A DNA stretch of 64,000 bases from Acetobacter ascendens (GCF_001766235.1 NZ_CP015164.1:496001-560000), one strand, 5' to 3'; positions 43,272 through 53,437 are shown, counted from the stretch's first letter. A program made the numbers and translations. Notes: generated by a model not told the origin, from the sequence alone.

Positions 43272-43640
43272 ATGATCCATCCCGAGACCAACCTTGACGT
43301 GGCCGATAATTCCGGCGCACGTCAGGTGCAGTGCATCAAGGTACTGGGCGGCTCCAAGCGGAAGTCCGCCTCGGTCGGCGACGTGATCGTCGTTTCCGTT
43401 AAAGAAGCTATCCCGCGCGGGAAAGTGAAGAAGGGCGACGTTCACCAGGCTGTTATCGTGCGGACTTCCTATCCTGTCCGTCGGCCTGATGGTAGCGCTA
43501 TCCGTTTCGATAAAAACGCAGCCGTGCTGATTAACAAGCAGCAGGAACCAATTGGTACGCGTATTTTTGGACCGGTTGTGCGTGAATTGCGTGCGAAGAA
43601 GTTCATGAAGATCATCTCTCTTGCGCCGGAGGTGTTGTAA
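43272..43640 (+). CDS. rplN: 50S ribosomal protein L14
   Basis: L14 forms an intersubunit bridge. The product is the standard 122 residues, with [39 protein letters not shown] and [20 protein letters not shown]. Its stop shares one base with the rplX start. Confidence 0.97.
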   Translation: MIHPETNLDVADNSGARQVQCIKVLGGSKRKSASVGDVIVVSVKEAIPRGKVKKGDVHQAVIVRTSYPVRRPDGSAIRFDKNAAVLINKQQEPIGTRIFGPVVRELRAKKFMKIISLAPEVL

Positions 43641-43960
43641 TGGCTGCCCGTATTAAAAAAGGCGATACGGTTGTCGTCATCAGCGGTTCCTCCAAAGGAA
43701 CGCAGGGAGAAGTTCTGGAGGTTCGTCCTTCTGAAAGCCGTGCTGTTGTACGTGGCGTGGCGCTGATTAAGCGCCATCAGCGTGCGCGCCGCATGGGTGA
43801 AGAAGGCGGGATTATTACCCGTGAAGCGCCCATTCACCTTTCTAACCTGAAGCTGATTGATCCGGCCTCTAAAAAGCCCACACGTGTTGGCTTCCGAGTG
43901 CTGGAAAACGGCAAAAAAGTTCGCATCGCTAAGGCGACCGGCGAAGCTATTGAAGGTTGA
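43640..43960 (+). CDS. rplX: 50S ribosomal protein L24
   Basis: L24 is an assembly initiator for the large subunit. The 106-residue product has the KOW motif [20 protein letters not shown] and the later [20 protein letters not shown] lies at the end of rplN just before the overlapping ATG. Confidence 0.97.
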   Translation: MAARIKKGDTVVVISGSSKGTQGEVLEVRPSESRAVVRGVALIKRHQRARRMGEEGGIITREAPIHLSNLKLIDPASKKPTRVGFRVLENGKKVRIAKATGEAIEG

Positions 43961-43970
43961 GGGGCTACGA

Positions 43971-44540
43971 ATGAGTGCGAAACAGGAAGGTCGTTCTCTG
44001 CCGCGCTTTCAACAGCGGTATGAAAGCGAACTGCGTGCCAACCTGCGCAAGCAGTTTGGTTACAAAAATGAAATGCAGGTGCCTCACCTTGAGAAAATCG
44101 TCCTGAACATGGGCGTGGGTGAAGCTGCTGGCGATCAGAAGAAGCTGGATGCTGCTGTTGCAGAAATGGCTCTTATTGCTGGTCAGAAGCCTGTTAAAAC
44201 AGTGGCGAAGAAAGCTATCGCGGGTTTCAAGATCCGTGAAGGTCTGCCGATTGGCTGTAAGGTCACTCTGCGCCGTGCACGGATGTATGAATTCCTTGAC
44301 CGTCTGGTAACCATTGCTATGCCACGCATCCGCGATTTCCGCGGTCTGCCGGCTACCAAAGGTTTTGACGGTCGTGGTAACTTTGCTCTGGGTCTGAAAG
44401 AACAGATCATCTTTCCTGAAATCGAATACGATAAGGTAGATGAAATCCGCGGCATGGACGTGGTATTTGTTACCAGTGCAAAGACAGATGCAGAAGCCAA
44501 GGCCCTACTTAAGGCGTTTGATCTTCCCTTCTTGGGGTGA
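43971..44540 (+). CDS. rplE: 50S ribosomal protein L5
   Basis: L5 binds 5S rRNA in the central protuberance. The 189-residue product starts at ATG 43971 ([13 protein letters not shown]) and has [37 protein letters not shown] and the C-terminal [16 protein letters not shown]. An earlier in-frame start inside rplX is not supported. Confidence 0.96.
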   Translation: MSAKQEGRSLPRFQQRYESELRANLRKQFGYKNEMQVPHLEKIVLNMGVGEAAGDQKKLDAAVAEMALIAGQKPVKTVAKKAIAGFKIREGLPIGCKVTLRRARMYEFLDRLVTIAMPRIRDFRGLPATKGFDGRGNFALGLKEQIIFPEIEYDKVDEIRGMDVVFVTSAKTDAEAKALLKAFDLPFLG

Positions 44541-44619
44541 TACAGACCCTTCTGGGTGTTTTAATGTGTGATCTTGGAAAACCGTCGAAGGTTTTCGAAG
44601 GGTTCCGGAGGTAATTTGT

Positions 44620-44925
44620 ATGGCTAAGACTTCTGCCATTCTGCGTAACGCAAAGCGCGCGCGCATGGCGGCACGGGATAAAGAGAAGCGGGTAGCTCTC
44701 AAAAATATCGTTATGGATCGTTCTCTTCCCGTGGAGGATCGGTTTGATGCGTCTTTGAAGTTGGCTGAACTGCCGCGCAATGGTTCGCGCGTGCGGGTTC
44801 GTTTGCGCTGCAAACTGACAGGTCGTTCTCGCGGTAACTACCGCAAGTTTGAGCTGTGCCGTATTGCTTTCCGTGATCTGGCATCTGAAGGCCAGATTCC
44901 GGGCGTGGTTAAAGCAAGCTGGTAA
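44620..44925 (+). CDS. rpsN: 30S ribosomal protein S14
   Basis: S14 completes the 30S head. The product is the long 101-residue form without the zinc-binding cysteines, with [29 protein letters not shown] and the C-terminal [16 protein letters not shown] precedes the ATG. The 79-base gap after rplE holds a small GAAAACC...GGTTTTC hairpin. Confidence 0.97.
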   Translation: MAKTSAILRNAKRARMAARDKEKRVALKNIVMDRSLPVEDRFDASLKLAELPRNGSRVRVRLRCKLTGRSRGNYRKFELCRIAFRDLASEGQIPGVVKASW

Positions 44926-44934
44926 GGGCGCGAG

Positions 44935-45333
44935 ATGTCACTTTCTGATCCTTTGGGTGATATGCTCACCCGTATTCGTAATGCTCAGCGTGCGCGTCAT
45001 AATGCTTGTGTGGCTCCGGCTTCCAAGTTGCGCGTGAGTGTTCTGGAAGCTCTGCAGCGTGAAGGCTACATTCGTGGCTATAAGCGTGAAGACGTCCGTA
45101 AGGGTATTGCTCAGCTGCATATCGAGCTGAAATATACTGACGGTGAGCCGGTTATCCGCGAAATCCAGCGCGTTTCACGCCCTGGCCGTCGCGTATATTC
45201 CAAAATTAAAGAACTTCCTCGTGTTTGTGCCGGTCTGGGTGTTTCCATCCTTTCTACGCCGCGTGGTGTTCTTTCCGATGTTGAGGCTCGTGCTGCCAAT
45301 GTTGGCGGTGAAGTCCTCTGCCGTGTTTTCTAA
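44935..45333 (+). CDS. rpsH: 30S ribosomal protein S8
   Basis: S8 is a core 16S-binding protein and in enteric bacteria the repressor of the spc operon. The 132-residue product has [36 protein letters not shown] and [13 protein letters not shown], ending GGEVLCRVF. No S8-site analysis was possible here. Confidence 0.97.
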   Translation: MSLSDPLGDMLTRIRNAQRARHNACVAPASKLRVSVLEALQREGYIRGYKREDVRKGIAQLHIELKYTDGEPVIREIQRVSRPGRRVYSKIKELPRVCAGLGVSILSTPRGVLSDVEARAANVGGEVLCRVF

Positions 45334-45343
45334 GGAGGGGTAA

Positions 45344-45877
45344 ATGTCACGCGTAGGCAAGTATCCTGTTGAAGTGCCGGCAGGGGTAACCATCGCTATT
45401 GCAGATGGTGTTCTGAAGGCCAAAGGAAAGTTGGGGGAGTTGGCTCTGCCACTTTCTTCACATGTTTCCGTTGATGTGCAGGATGGTAAAGTTGTTGTGC
45501 AGCCAGTGGGCACTGCTGCTCAGGCTCGCATGATGTGGGGTACAACACGTGCCCTGATCGCAGCGGCTGTTAAAGGGGTTTCGGAAGGTTTTTCCAAGGC
45601 TCTGGAAATTAACGGCACAGGTTACCGTGCGGCTGTGCAGGGTTCCAATCTGGTGATGAACCTTGGGTTCTCCCATGATGTTGTGTATCCGATTCCTGCA
45701 GGCATCAAGATTTCTACGCCGCGTCCGACGGCTATTGTGGTGGAAGGGATCGATAAGCAGCGGGTTGGGCAGGTTACCCTTGATATCCGCAGCTTCCGTA
45801 AGCCTGAACCTTACAAGGGCAAAGGTGTTCGGTACGAAACGGAAACCATTCGTCGTAAGGAAGGCAAGAAGAAATAA
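45344..45877 (+). CDS. rplF: 50S ribosomal protein L6
   Basis: L6 lies near the factor-binding site. The 177-residue product has [18 protein letters not shown], the [20 protein letters not shown] turn, and the C-terminal [28 protein letters not shown] precedes the ATG; the stop shares one base with rplR. Confidence 0.97.
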   Translation: MSRVGKYPVEVPAGVTIAIADGVLKAKGKLGELALPLSSHVSVDVQDGKVVVQPVGTAAQARMMWGTTRALIAAAVKGVSEGFSKALEINGTGYRAAVQGSNLVMNLGFSHDVVYPIPAGIKISTPRPTAIVVEGIDKQRVGQVTLDIRSFRKPEPYKGKGVRYETETIRRKEGKKK

Positions 45878-46239
45878 TGAGCACTCAGCAGGAATTGCGG
45901 AACCGCCGTCGGGCGCGTCTCCGTTTTCAGCTGCGCCGCAAGGCAGGTGGGCGCCCGCGTCTGTTTGTTTTCCGGTCTGGCAAGAACATTTATGCTCAGG
46001 TGATCGACGATGCGCAGGGCCGCACTCTGGCCTCAGCGTCCTCCTTGGATAAGGAGCTGCAGACGGATCTGAAAAAAGGTTCGACGCAGGAAAGCGCTGG
46101 CGCTGTCGGTAAGCTGGTTGCACAGCGCGCCGTTGCTGCAGGTGTATCTCAGGTCGTGTTCGACAGGGGGTCTTATCTTTATCACGGGCGCGTCAAGGCC
46201 CTGGCAGAGGCGGCCCGTGAGGGCGGTCTCTCCTTCTGA
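45877..46239 (+). CDS. rplR: 50S ribosomal protein L18
   Basis: L18 binds 5S rRNA with L5. The 120-residue product has [40 protein letters not shown] and the C-terminal [20 protein letters not shown]. The start overlaps the rplF stop by one base. Confidence 0.97.
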   Translation: MSTQQELRNRRRARLRFQLRRKAGGRPRLFVFRSGKNIYAQVIDDAQGRTLASASSLDKELQTDLKKGSTQESAGAVGKLVAQRAVAAGVSQVVFDRGSYLYHGRVKALAEAAREGGLSF

Positions 46240-46254
46240 GGAAAGGATCACGGA

Positions 46255-46830
46255 ATGGCTCGTGAACCAAGAGAAGGCGGTCGAGGCGGCCGTGAGCGTG
46301 AACGCGAAGGGGATGAACTGGTTGACAAGCTGGTAACCATCAATCGCGTTGCGAAAGTGGTTAAAGGTGGTCGTCGGTTTGCTTTCGCCGCTCTGGTTGT
46401 CGTTGGTGACCAGAAAGGGCGTGTTGGCTACGGTGCAGGTAAAGCGCGCGAAGTTCCTGAAGCAATTCGTAAGGCTACGGAACGCGCCAAACGTGGCATG
46501 ATCCGTGTCCCGATGAAGGAAGGCCGTACACTGCATCATGATGTTGCTGGTCACTTCGGTGCCGGTAAGGTTGTGCTGCGGTCAGCCGAAGCAGGGACGG
46601 GGATCATCGCTGGTGGTCCGATGCGTGCTGTGTTTGAAAGCCTTGGTATTAACGATGTTGTTGCGAAGTCTCTGGGCACCCGGAACCCGCACAACATGGT
46701 TAAGGCAACCTTTGATGCGCTAACACGTTGTGCCAGCCCACGTTCTGTAGCTAGCCGTCGCGGTAAGAAGGTTGCTGAAATCTTCGGTAAGCGTGAACAG
46801 GCAGTTGCTGCGGAGGGCGCTGATGTCTGA
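46255..46830 (+). CDS. rpsE: 30S ribosomal protein S5
   Basis: S5 contributes to decoding accuracy and the mRNA entry helicase. The 191-residue product has an Arg/Glu-rich N-terminus, then [39 protein letters not shown], and [20 protein letters not shown]. The stop lies inside rpmD (eight-base overlap). Confidence 0.97.
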   Translation: MAREPREGGRGGREREREGDELVDKLVTINRVAKVVKGGRRFAFAALVVVGDQKGRVGYGAGKAREVPEAIRKATERAKRGMIRVPMKEGRTLHHDVAGHFGAGKVVLRSAEAGTGIIAGGPMRAVFESLGINDVVAKSLGTRNPHNMVKATFDALTRCASPRSVASRRGKKVAEIFGKREQAVAAEGADV

Positions 46831-47008
46831 TAAAAAAACCTTTAAGGTTGTGCAGATTGCGTCCGGTAACGGACGTAAGCCTGGGCAGCAGGCAACTTTG
46901 ATCGGTCTGGGTCTGAACAAGATTGGCCGTGAACGCGTTCTGGAAGATACCCCGTCTGTCCGGGGTATGGTACGCAAAGTGGCTCACCTGGTGAAGGTGG
47001 AGGATTGA
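46823..47008 (+). CDS. rpmD: 50S ribosomal protein L30
   Basis: L30 is a small large-subunit protein. The 61-residue product starts at ATG 46823 and has [38 protein letters not shown] and [18 protein letters not shown] within the end of rpsE supports this start over an earlier in-frame one at 46772. Confidence 0.95.
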   Translation: MSDKKTFKVVQIASGNGRKPGQQATLIGLGLNKIGRERVLEDTPSVRGMVRKVAHLVKVED

Positions 47009-47009
47009 A

Positions 47010-47498
47010 ATGAAGCTGAACGAACTTCGTGATAACGAAGGTTCCCGTTACCGGAAGAAGCGTCTTGGGCGCGGTATTGGTTCTGGTAAGGGTAAGACGT
47101 CTGGTAGGGGTGTAAAAGGCCAGAAAGCTCGTGAAGGGGTTTCCCTGAACGGGTTTGAAGGTGGTCAGCTTCCTATCTACCGTCGTCTGCCAAAGCGTGG
47201 TTTCAAAAACATCTTCCGTAAGGTTTATGCTCCTGTAAACCTTGGCGCGGTGGAAAAAGCCCTGGCTGATGGCAAACTTGCAGCAGATGCAGCAGTTACT
47301 GAAGAAGCTTTGAAAAAAGCTGGTCTGGTTGGCACTGGCAAATATGCTGGCGTGCGCATTCTGGCCGAAGGTGAGCTGACAAAAGCTGTTACGTTTGAAG
47401 TCTCTGGCGCATCAGCTTCCGCTGTTGCAGCAGTAGAAAAAGCCGGAGGTAGTGTTAAGCTGCTGCAGCCAAAAGCTGCTGAAGCCAGCGCTTCCTGA
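47010..47498 (+). CDS. rplO: 50S ribosomal protein L15
   Basis: L15 is a late assembly protein. The 162-residue product has [40 protein letters not shown] and [12 protein letters not shown], and a C-terminal part ending in AAEASAS. GGAGG precedes the ATG. A very strong hairpin follows the stop. Confidence 0.97.
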   Translation: MKLNELRDNEGSRYRKKRLGRGIGSGKGKTSGRGVKGQKAREGVSLNGFEGGQLPIYRRLPKRGFKNIFRKVYAPVNLGAVEKALADGKLAADAAVTEEALKKAGLVGTGKYAGVRILAEGELTKAVTFEVSGASASAVAAVEKAGGSVKLLQPKAAEASAS

Positions 47499-47506
47499 TG
47501 TTGCAA

Positions 47507-47538
47507 AAAGGAGAGCAGTGTTCGCACTGTTCTCCTTT
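47507..47538 (+). terminator. Strong hairpin between rplO and secY
   Basis: A fourteen-base stem (AAAGGAGAGCAGTG with CACTGTTCTCCTTT, one wobble) is closed by a TTCG tetraloop and followed by a mixed TCTTGTTCC tract. It could be a partial terminator or an RNA-processing or stability element that lowers secY relative to ribosomal genes. Confidence 0.6.
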
Positions 47539-47633
47539 CTTGTTCCTTCTCAGAATGTTGTCTGAATTTTTCAGGCGATTGTGCCAGCGTCTCCACAGCC
47601 GTGGTGGCGCTGTTTGTATGAAAGGACGGATGC

Positions 47634-48992
47634 ATGGCTTCCGCGGCCGAACAACTGGCTGCCAACTTTAATGTAGGCTCTTTTGCCAAAGCGACTGAAC
47701 TTAAAAAGCGAATCTGGTTTACGCTGGGTGCGCTGATTGTTTACCGCTTGGGCGCATACATCCCGGTTCCGGGGGTAGATGCCACAGTTATGGGGCAGCT
47801 TCTGGCGCAGCATCAGGGTGGTATTCTGGGCATGTTCAACATGTTCACGGGGGGTGCGCTTGGGCGTATGACCGTGTTCGCACTGAACATCATGCCATAT
47901 ATCTCTGCGTCTATTATTGTGCAGCTTATGTCTACTGCTGTGCCTTCTCTTGAGGCTCTCAAGAAGGAAGGTGAACAGGGGCGTAAAAAGCTTAATCAGT
48001 ATACACGTTACCTAACTGTTCTTATCGCGCTGTTTCAGGCGTATGGGATAGCGGTTGGGCTGGAGAATGTACATAGCGCTGCAGGCGCTGCTGTTGTTCA
48101 TCCAGGTATGTTCTTTTTGCTTTCATGCGTAACCACGCTTGTTGGCGGAACCATGTTTCTGATGTGGCTGGGTGAGCAGATTACCGCGCGCGGCGTGGGG
48201 AATGGGATCTCACTCATTATCTTTGCGGGTATTGTGGCCAACCTGCCGCATGCACTGGCAAGTCTTTTTCAGCTTGGCTACACGGGCGCACTTTCGCCGT
48301 TTTTTGTGCTGCTTTTCTTGGTTCTCGCAGCGCTTACCATCATGTTCATTGTGTTCATGGAGCAGGCGCAACGCCGGGTTGTTATCCAGTATCCAAAACG
48401 CCAGATGGGGCAGCGGATGTTTGGGGGTGATACAACCCATATGCCACTGAAAGTGAATACTGCAGGCGTTATTCCACCGATTTTTGCCTCTTCGGTGCTG
48501 CTGATTCCGGTAACGATTGCTGGCTTTATGAATGGCAAGTCTCTGCCTGGTTGGCTTTCATTTCTGGGGCAGGAGCTTGGGCAAGGGCAGCCGCTGTATA
48601 TGCTGTTCTATGCTGCCATGATCGTGTTTTTCTCATATTTCTATGCGGCCGTTACCTTCAATCCGACGGAAACAGCCGATAATTTGAGAAAGCAGGGTGG
48701 TTTTATCCCCGGTGTGCGTCCTGGTGCTTCTACGGCATCGTACTTTGATAAAATTCTCACCCGTCTGACTACGATCGGTGCAGCGTATATGGTGGCAGTC
48801 TGTCTGTTGCCTCAGATCCTGATCAGCCACTACAACGTACCGTTCTATTTTGGCGGAACGAGTCTGATTGTTATTGTGTCTGTAACTATTGATACGGTCA
48901 CACAAATTCAGTCTCATCTGGTGGCGCATCAATATCAGGGGCTTATGCGTAAATCGCGCGGCGGTAGGAAGCAGAGGATCATCAGACGATGA
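47634..48992 (+). CDS. secY: Preprotein translocase subunit SecY
   Basis: SecY is the inner-membrane protein-conducting channel. The 452-residue product has ten predicted membrane helices, beginning LKKRIWFTLGALIVYRLGAY, with the helix-2 region MLSI-like NIMPYISASIIVQLM, and the cytoplasmic loop KRQMGQRMFGGDTTHMPLK. AAAGGA precedes the ATG. Its end overlaps adk by ATGA, the usual secY-adk coupling. Confidence 0.97.
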   Translation: MASAAEQLAANFNVGSFAKATELKKRIWFTLGALIVYRLGAYIPVPGVDATVMGQLLAQHQGGILGMFNMFTGGALGRMTVFALNIMPYISASIIVQLMSTAVPSLEALKKEGEQGRKKLNQYTRYLTVLIALFQAYGIAVGLENVHSAAGAAVVHPGMFFLLSCVTTLVGGTMFLMWLGEQITARGVGNGISLIIFAGIVANLPHALASLFQLGYTGALSPFFVLLFLVLAALTIMFIVFMEQAQRRVVIQYPKRQMGQRMFGGDTTHMPLKVNTAGVIPPIFASSVLLIPVTIAGFMNGKSLPGWLSFLGQELGQGQPLYMLFYAAMIVFFSYFYAAVTFNPTETADNLRKQGGFIPGVRPGASTASYFDKILTRLTTIGAAYMVAVCLLPQILISHYNVPFYFGGTSLIVIVSVTIDTVTQIQSHLVAHQYQGLMRKSRGGRKQRIIRR

Positions 48993-49657
48993 ATATTATT
49001 TTTCTGGGCCCTCCCGGCGCGGGAAAAGGTACGCAGTCCAAACTTCTTGAAGAACGGTATGGGCTGATCCAGATTTCTACGGGCGATATGCTGCGTGCAG
49101 AAGTGTCCAAGGGATCTGAAACCGGAAAGCAGGCAAAAGCTTTAATGGATGCTGGGAAACTGGTTCCTGATGAGCTGATTATTGCAATGCTGAAAAGCCG
49201 GATTGCGCAGGCAGATTGCCAGAATGGCTTCATTCTGGACGGTTTCCCGCGCACACTGGCGCAGGCTGAAGAGCTGGACAGCATGCTGTCTTCTGATGGG
49301 AAGAAGATCGATACGGTTCTCTTCCTGGATGTAGACGAAGAAATTCTGGCAGATCGGATTTCCGGTCGCTTCACTTGTGGCAACTGCGGCAAAACGTACA
49401 ACGAGGTCTCTAACCCACCTAAGGTGGAAGGAACCTGTGATTCTTGCGGTAGCCATGAGTTTAAGCGTCGGGCGGATGATAAGCGGGAAACCGTTGTTGA
49501 ACGGCTGAAAGAGTACCGGAAACTCACGGCACCGATTCTGCCGTTTTATGAAAAAACCGGACGGCTGCACAAAATTAACGGCATGCTGTCGGCCTCTGAA
49601 GTGACAGGCGAAATCGAAGATGCGCTTGCCAGCGAGGGGCTGATCACGAAAAAGTGA
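48989..49657 (+). CDS. adk: Adenylate kinase, zinc-lid form
   Basis: Adk interconverts AMP, ADP and ATP. The 222-residue product has the P-loop GPPGAGKGTQSK, the AMP-binding GFPRTLAQAEELD, and an extended lid domain with two CxxC pairs (CGNCGKTYNEV, CDSCG) that probably bind zinc, a form found in Gram-positive bacteria and several alphaproteobacteria. The gene is translationally coupled to secY. Confidence 0.96.
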   Translation: MNIIFLGPPGAGKGTQSKLLEERYGLIQISTGDMLRAEVSKGSETGKQAKALMDAGKLVPDELIIAMLKSRIAQADCQNGFILDGFPRTLAQAEELDSMLSSDGKKIDTVLFLDVDEEILADRISGRFTCGNCGKTYNEVSNPPKVEGTCDSCGSHEFKRRADDKRETVVERLKEYRKLTAPILPFYEKTGRLHKINGMLSASEVTGEIEDALASEGLITKK

Positions 49658-49770
49658 TCCGTTTTCGTTGACTTGTGGCGGTGGCCGGTATATTTCGCGG
49701 CCACCAAGTGAAATCTGCCCCAAGGGCTATGAGCGTTCGTGGTTAAGGCGGGCGAACAGGAGTATAAGGC

Positions 49771-50148
49771 GTGGCACGTATTGCCGGCGTGAATGTCCCG
49801 ACCAACAAACGGGTTGTTATCGGGCTTCAGTATATTTACGGGATTGGCGCAACTAAGGCTGCTGAAATCTGCAAAGCTCTGGAAATTCCGGAAGCAAAGC
49901 GGGTAAATGAGCTGAGCGATGACGAAATCCTGAAGGTGCGTGAACTGATCGACAGCAAGTATCGCGTTGAAGGCGATCTGCGTCGTGAAATCGCAATGAA
50001 CATCAAGCGTCTGATGGATCTGGGCTGCTACCGCGGTCTGCGTCATCGTCGTGGTCTGCCTGTGCACGGTCAGCGCACACACACCAATGCCCGCACGCGC
50101 AAGGGCAAGGCTGTGGCGATTGCAGGCAAGAAAAAAGCAACGCGCTAA
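49771..50148 (+). CDS. rpsM: 30S ribosomal protein S13
   Basis: S13 contacts the P-site tRNA and S19. The 125-residue product starts at GTG 49771 (preceded by AGGAG) with [20 protein letters not shown] and has [20 protein letters not shown]. No rpmJ lies between secY-adk and this gene, as in other alphaproteobacteria. Confidence 0.97.
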   Translation: MARIAGVNVPTNKRVVIGLQYIYGIGATKAAEICKALEIPEAKRVNELSDDEILKVRELIDSKYRVEGDLRREIAMNIKRLMDLGCYRGLRHRRGLPVHGQRTHTNARTRKGKAVAIAGKKKATR

Positions 50149-50214
50149 TCCAACTGGTTAGGATGTCTAACCCTGCTATGGCAGGCTCTGGGCAGGGACT
50201 GAGGTAGAAAAGAC

Positions 50215-50610
50215 ATGGCGAAAGCCGCAACTCCGCGTATTCGCAAAAAAGAGCGTAAGAACATTATTTCTGGCGTGGCGCATGTGCTCTCCACGTTCAA
50301 CAACACCATGATCACCATCTCTGATGCGCAGGGGAATGCCATTTCTTGGTCTTCCGCTGGTGCACAGGGTTTTAAGGGGTCTCGGAAATCTACGCCTTAT
50401 GCGGCGCAGGTTGCGGCGGAAGACGCAGGTCGCAAGGCTCGCGAACATGGTATGGAAACTCTGGAAATCGAAGTTTCCGGTCCTGGGTCAGGGCGTGAAA
50501 GCGCACTGCGTGCTTTGCAGGCTGTTGTTGGTTTCACCATCACCTCCATCCGCGATATGACGCCGGTTCCGCACAATGGCTGCCGCCCGCGTAAGCGTCG
50601 CCGCGTCTAA
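50215..50610 (+). CDS. rpsK: 30S ribosomal protein S11
   Basis: S11 sits on the platform near the mRNA exit. The 131-residue product has [40 protein letters not shown] and the C-terminal [13 protein letters not shown]. The 66 bases after rpsM contain a small GGTTAG/CTAACC hairpin. Confidence 0.97.
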   Translation: MAKAATPRIRKKERKNIISGVAHVLSTFNNTMITISDAQGNAISWSSAGAQGFKGSRKSTPYAAQVAAEDAGRKAREHGMETLEIEVSGPGSGRESALRALQAVVGFTITSIRDMTPVPHNGCRPRKRRRV

Positions 50611-50620
50611 GTCCTGAGCA

Positions 50621-50651
50621 GGAAGACAGCTTATTCATTAGGCTGTCTTCC
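50621..50651 (+). terminator. Hairpin between rpsK and rpoA
   Basis: A perfect ten-base stem (GGAAGACAGC with GCTGTCTTCC) and an eleven-base loop lie just after rpsK, followed by GGTTGTTGTG. It is a candidate partial terminator or processing site setting RpoA level. Confidence 0.5.
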
Positions 50652-50719
50652 GGTTGTTGTGTCCACTTCAGAGAAATCGCTGCGATTGCAGTGGTTTTTC
50701 GTATTGAAAGGCCGGTACC

Positions 50720-51739
50720 TTGGTCCTTCAGAAAAACTGGCAATCTCTGATCAAGCCTGAAAAGCTTGAGGTCGAATCCGGTGTGGAGCCAGCACGCATC
50801 GCAACCGTGGTTGCAGAACCTCTGGAACGCGGGTTCGGGATGACACTGGGGAATGCGCTGCGGCGTGTTCTGCTGTCCTCGCTTCAGGGTGCGGCTGTTA
50901 CTGCTGTGCAGATTGACGGCGTGCTGCATGAGTTCTCGTCTGTTGCAGGTGTTCGGGAAGATGTTACGGACATCGTGCTGAACATCAAGCAGCTGGCACT
51001 GCGTATGCATGGCGAAGGGCCAAAGCGTATGATGCTGACGGCCACAGGCCCCGGTGAAGTGCGTGCCCGTCAGATCCAGACCGGCCATGATATCGAGATC
51101 ATGAACCCCGATCTTGTTATCTGCACGCTGGACGATGGCGTTAAGCTGGGCATGGAGTTTATTGTTAACATGGGTAAAGGCTATGTGCCTGCCGCGGCTA
51201 ACCGCCCGGAAGACGCACCAATTGGCCTGATTCCGGTGGATGCAATTTATTCCCCTGTAAAGCGCGTGTCTTATAAAGTTGAGCCTACCCGCGTTGGGCA
51301 GGTGACCGACTATGATAAGCTGCTGCTGACGGTTGAAACCAATGGCGCTGTAACACCTGAAGATGCTGTGGCTCTGGCTGCACGTATTCTGCAGGATCAG
51401 CTTCAGCTGTTCATCAACTTTGATGAACCGCGCCCTGTGCAGGCTGAAGAGCCTGAAGATGATCTGCCGTTCAACCGCAATCTGCTGCGTAAGGTGGATG
51501 AGCTTGAGCTGTCTGTTCGTAGTGCAAATTGCCTGAAGAACGACAACATCATCTACATTGGGGATCTGGTGCAGAAGAGCGAGCAGGAAATGCTCCGTAC
51601 TCCGAACTTTGGCCGGAAATCCCTGAACGAAATCAAGGAAGTTCTCACCTCTATGGGGCTGTCCTTGGGTATGAATGTGCCGGCTTGGCCGCCGGAAAAT
51701 ATTGAAGAGCTGGCAAAGCGGCTTGATGAGCCGTTTTGA
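50720..51739 (+). CDS. rpoA: RNA polymerase alpha subunit
   Basis: Alpha scaffolds RNA polymerase assembly and its C-terminal domain binds UP elements and activators. The 339-residue product shows the N-terminal domain ([20 protein letters not shown]) and the C-terminal domain (about 255-330, [19 protein letters not shown] and [17 protein letters not shown]). The start is TTG 50720, with AAAGG upstream; no ATG is better placed. Confidence 0.97.
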   Translation: MVLQKNWQSLIKPEKLEVESGVEPARIATVVAEPLERGFGMTLGNALRRVLLSSLQGAAVTAVQIDGVLHEFSSVAGVREDVTDIVLNIKQLALRMHGEGPKRMMLTATGPGEVRARQIQTGHDIEIMNPDLVICTLDDGVKLGMEFIVNMGKGYVPAAANRPEDAPIGLIPVDAIYSPVKRVSYKVEPTRVGQVTDYDKLLLTVETNGAVTPEDAVALAARILQDQLQLFINFDEPRPVQAEEPEDDLPFNRNLLRKVDELELSVRSANCLKNDNIIYIGDLVQKSEQEMLRTPNFGRKSLNEIKEVLTSMGLSLGMNVPAWPPENIEELAKRLDEPF

Positions 51740-51773
51740 TCTGACTTTTCACACGATACGTAGGAACTGAACT

Positions 51774-52199
51774 ATGCGTCACGGGATTGCCGGCAGAAAG
51801 CTCGGCGTTACTTCTTCTCATCGCGCAGCCATGTTTCGTAATATGGCTGTTGCACTGATCAAACACGAACAAATCACCACCACGCTGCCTAAAGCTAAGG
51901 AACTGCGTCCGGTTGTTGAAAAGCTGATTACGCTGGGTAAGCGGGGCGACCTGCATGCTCGTCGTCAGGCTTTTGCCATGCTGCGTGATGATGTGATCGT
52001 GAAAAAGCTGTTTACTGCTATTGCAGAACGCTACAAGGCTCGTAGCGGCGGTTATACGCGCGTTCTGCGTGCTGGTGTGCGTTATGGCGATGCCGCACCT
52101 ATGGCTGTTATCGAACTGGTTGATCGCGATGTTTCTGCCAAAGGGCAGGACAGCGGCCCACGTCCGGAAGCAGAAGAAAAGCAGGATCTGGCTGCATAA
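51774..52199 (+). CDS. rplQ: 50S ribosomal protein L17
   Basis: L17 is the last gene of the alpha operon. The 141-residue product has [40 protein letters not shown] and [25 protein letters not shown] precedes the ATG. A strong terminator follows the stop by 20 bases and closes the ribosomal block. Confidence 0.97.
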   Translation: MRHGIAGRKLGVTSSHRAAMFRNMAVALIKHEQITTTLPKAKELRPVVEKLITLGKRGDLHARRQAFAMLRDDVIVKKLFTAIAERYKARSGGYTRVLRAGVRYGDAAPMAVIELVDRDVSAKGQDSGPRPEAEEKQDLAA

Positions 52200-52219
52200 G
52201 CTACTCATCCGGTTTTTAG

Positions 52220-52255
52220 AAAAAGGCTGGCTCAGAAATGGGCCGGCCTTTTTTT
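52220..52255 (+). terminator. Intrinsic terminator after rplQ
   Basis: A twelve-base stem (AAAAAGGCTGGC with GCCGGCCTTTTT, one wobble) with a ten-base loop runs into a seven-T tract. It separates the ribosomal block from the ABC transporter. Confidence 0.88.
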
Positions 52256-52331
52256 ATGCTTTATATTAAGTGCCCTAGTGATGCGATTTTATATCGTGAA
52301 ATTGGCTGGAAAATTTACACCATTTCTACTT

Positions 52332-52350
52332 GCTATATTGACAATATAGC
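52332..52350. promoter_or_regulatory. Perfect 9-1-9 palindrome overlapping a TTGACA
   Basis: The sequence GCTATATTGACAATATAGC is a perfect inverted repeat with a one-base centre, in an A/T-rich stretch 56 bases before the ABC transporter gene. It contains a consensus TTGACA -35 hexamer (52338-52343). The -10 is unclear; TTAGTA at 18 bases is possible. This is the expected form of a dimeric repressor or activator site controlling the importer. No known regulator family was matched. Confidence 0.55.
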
Positions 52351-52405
52351 CTTGTGGCACGTTAGTAATTGCAAAATGAATGGCGTAAACAAACACGGTG
52401 GCATT

Positions 52406-53437
52406 ATGAGGCGAGTTTTTCTGCGGATTATGCTGGTGATCAGCCTGCTTTTTGTAGGGCTGACACAGCAGGCACGGGCCGGAACCCCGGTGCGTATTGG
52501 GTATATTCCTGTTCTGGGTTCATCCGCTCTGTTTGTTCTGGATGGTGAAGGCTGGGCTAAGCAGGCTGGGCTGGATTTGCAGCTTGTGCGTTTTGGCTCT
52601 GGCCCGCAGGCTATTCAGGCTTTGGTATCCGGGCGGATTGATGCCTACGTGGCGGGTGTACTGCCGCTGTTGCAGGCGCGTGCGCATGGCGTGGATGTTA
52701 AGGTTGTTGCTTCTGGCTCGGTTGAAGAATTGGAGTTGGTGGCGCGCGGCCCATTGGCACAAATGATGCCAGAGGGGCAAGAAGGTGGCTTGTCTGCTCA
52801 GGTCATTAAGGACGGCTTTGCCAAGTTCAAGCAGGAGCAAGGCCATCTGCCAAGGGTTGCTGCACAGCCAGCCGGTTCTGTGCCGGATATCATGCTGCGT
52901 TATTGGCTGCAAAAACGCCTTGATATTGCGCAGCCAGCCTCTGTTATCAACATTGCCGGTGTAGATATTGATGCCGCACAGCAGGCGTTTCTGGCTGGTG
53001 CAGTAGATGCCGCCGTATTGCGCGAACCTTCTTTAACAGTTGCAAAAATGCGCGTGCCGGAAGCCAGAATTCTGGCCACTGGGCATGATATGCTGCCCGA
53101 TCAGCCGGGTTCTGTTCTGGCTATTGTAAAACCAACTGAAGTTCCGTGGGCAAAAACGCTCACAGGCCTGTTTGTTAAAGCCAACACCTTGGTGGCCCAG
53201 CACCCGGATGAAGCAGCTCCTTTCGTGCGCACGGCACTGGGTGGCGGTATGCTGAAGGAAGAAGTGCTACAAAAGGCCCTTGTACGCTCTGCACAGCATT
53301 TTGTGAGCGATCCTGCGCGTATTGTAGAAGGCGTGCGTCAGTTGCAGGATTTTGAGGTTGAACAGGGGCTTTTGCGCAAAGCCGAGCCAGTGGATGGCCT
53401 GTTTGATCTGGAGATGTGGAAGCAGAGCCAGCAGTGA
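52406..53437 (+). CDS. ABC transporter substrate-binding protein (SsuA/TauA/NrtA-like)
   Basis: This periplasmic solute-binding protein has 343 residues. A signal peptide (FLRIMLVISLLFVGLTQQARA) precedes the fold PVRIGYIPVLGSSALFVLDG, with LVSGRIDAYVAG and VDVKVVASGSVEE, typical of the sulfonate/nitrate/taurine NMT1-like family. ATG 52406 was chosen because the signal peptide begins there; an in-frame ATG at 52376 is an alternative and the upstream frame overlaps the terminator. The permease and ATPase follow with overlapping ends. The exact substrate (sulfonate, nitrate or a thiamine precursor) cannot be told. Confidence 0.85.
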   Translation: MRRVFLRIMLVISLLFVGLTQQARAGTPVRIGYIPVLGSSALFVLDGEGWAKQAGLDLQLVRFGSGPQAIQALVSGRIDAYVAGVLPLLQARAHGVDVKVVASGSVEELELVARGPLAQMMPEGQEGGLSAQVIKDGFAKFKQEQGHLPRVAAQPAGSVPDIMLRYWLQKRLDIAQPASVINIAGVDIDAAQQAFLAGAVDAAVLREPSLTVAKMRVPEARILATGHDMLPDQPGSVLAIVKPTEVPWAKTLTGLFVKANTLVAQHPDEAAPFVRTALGGGMLKEEVLQKALVRSAQHFVSDPARIVEGVRQLQDFEVEQGLLRKAEPVDGLFDLEMWKQSQQ

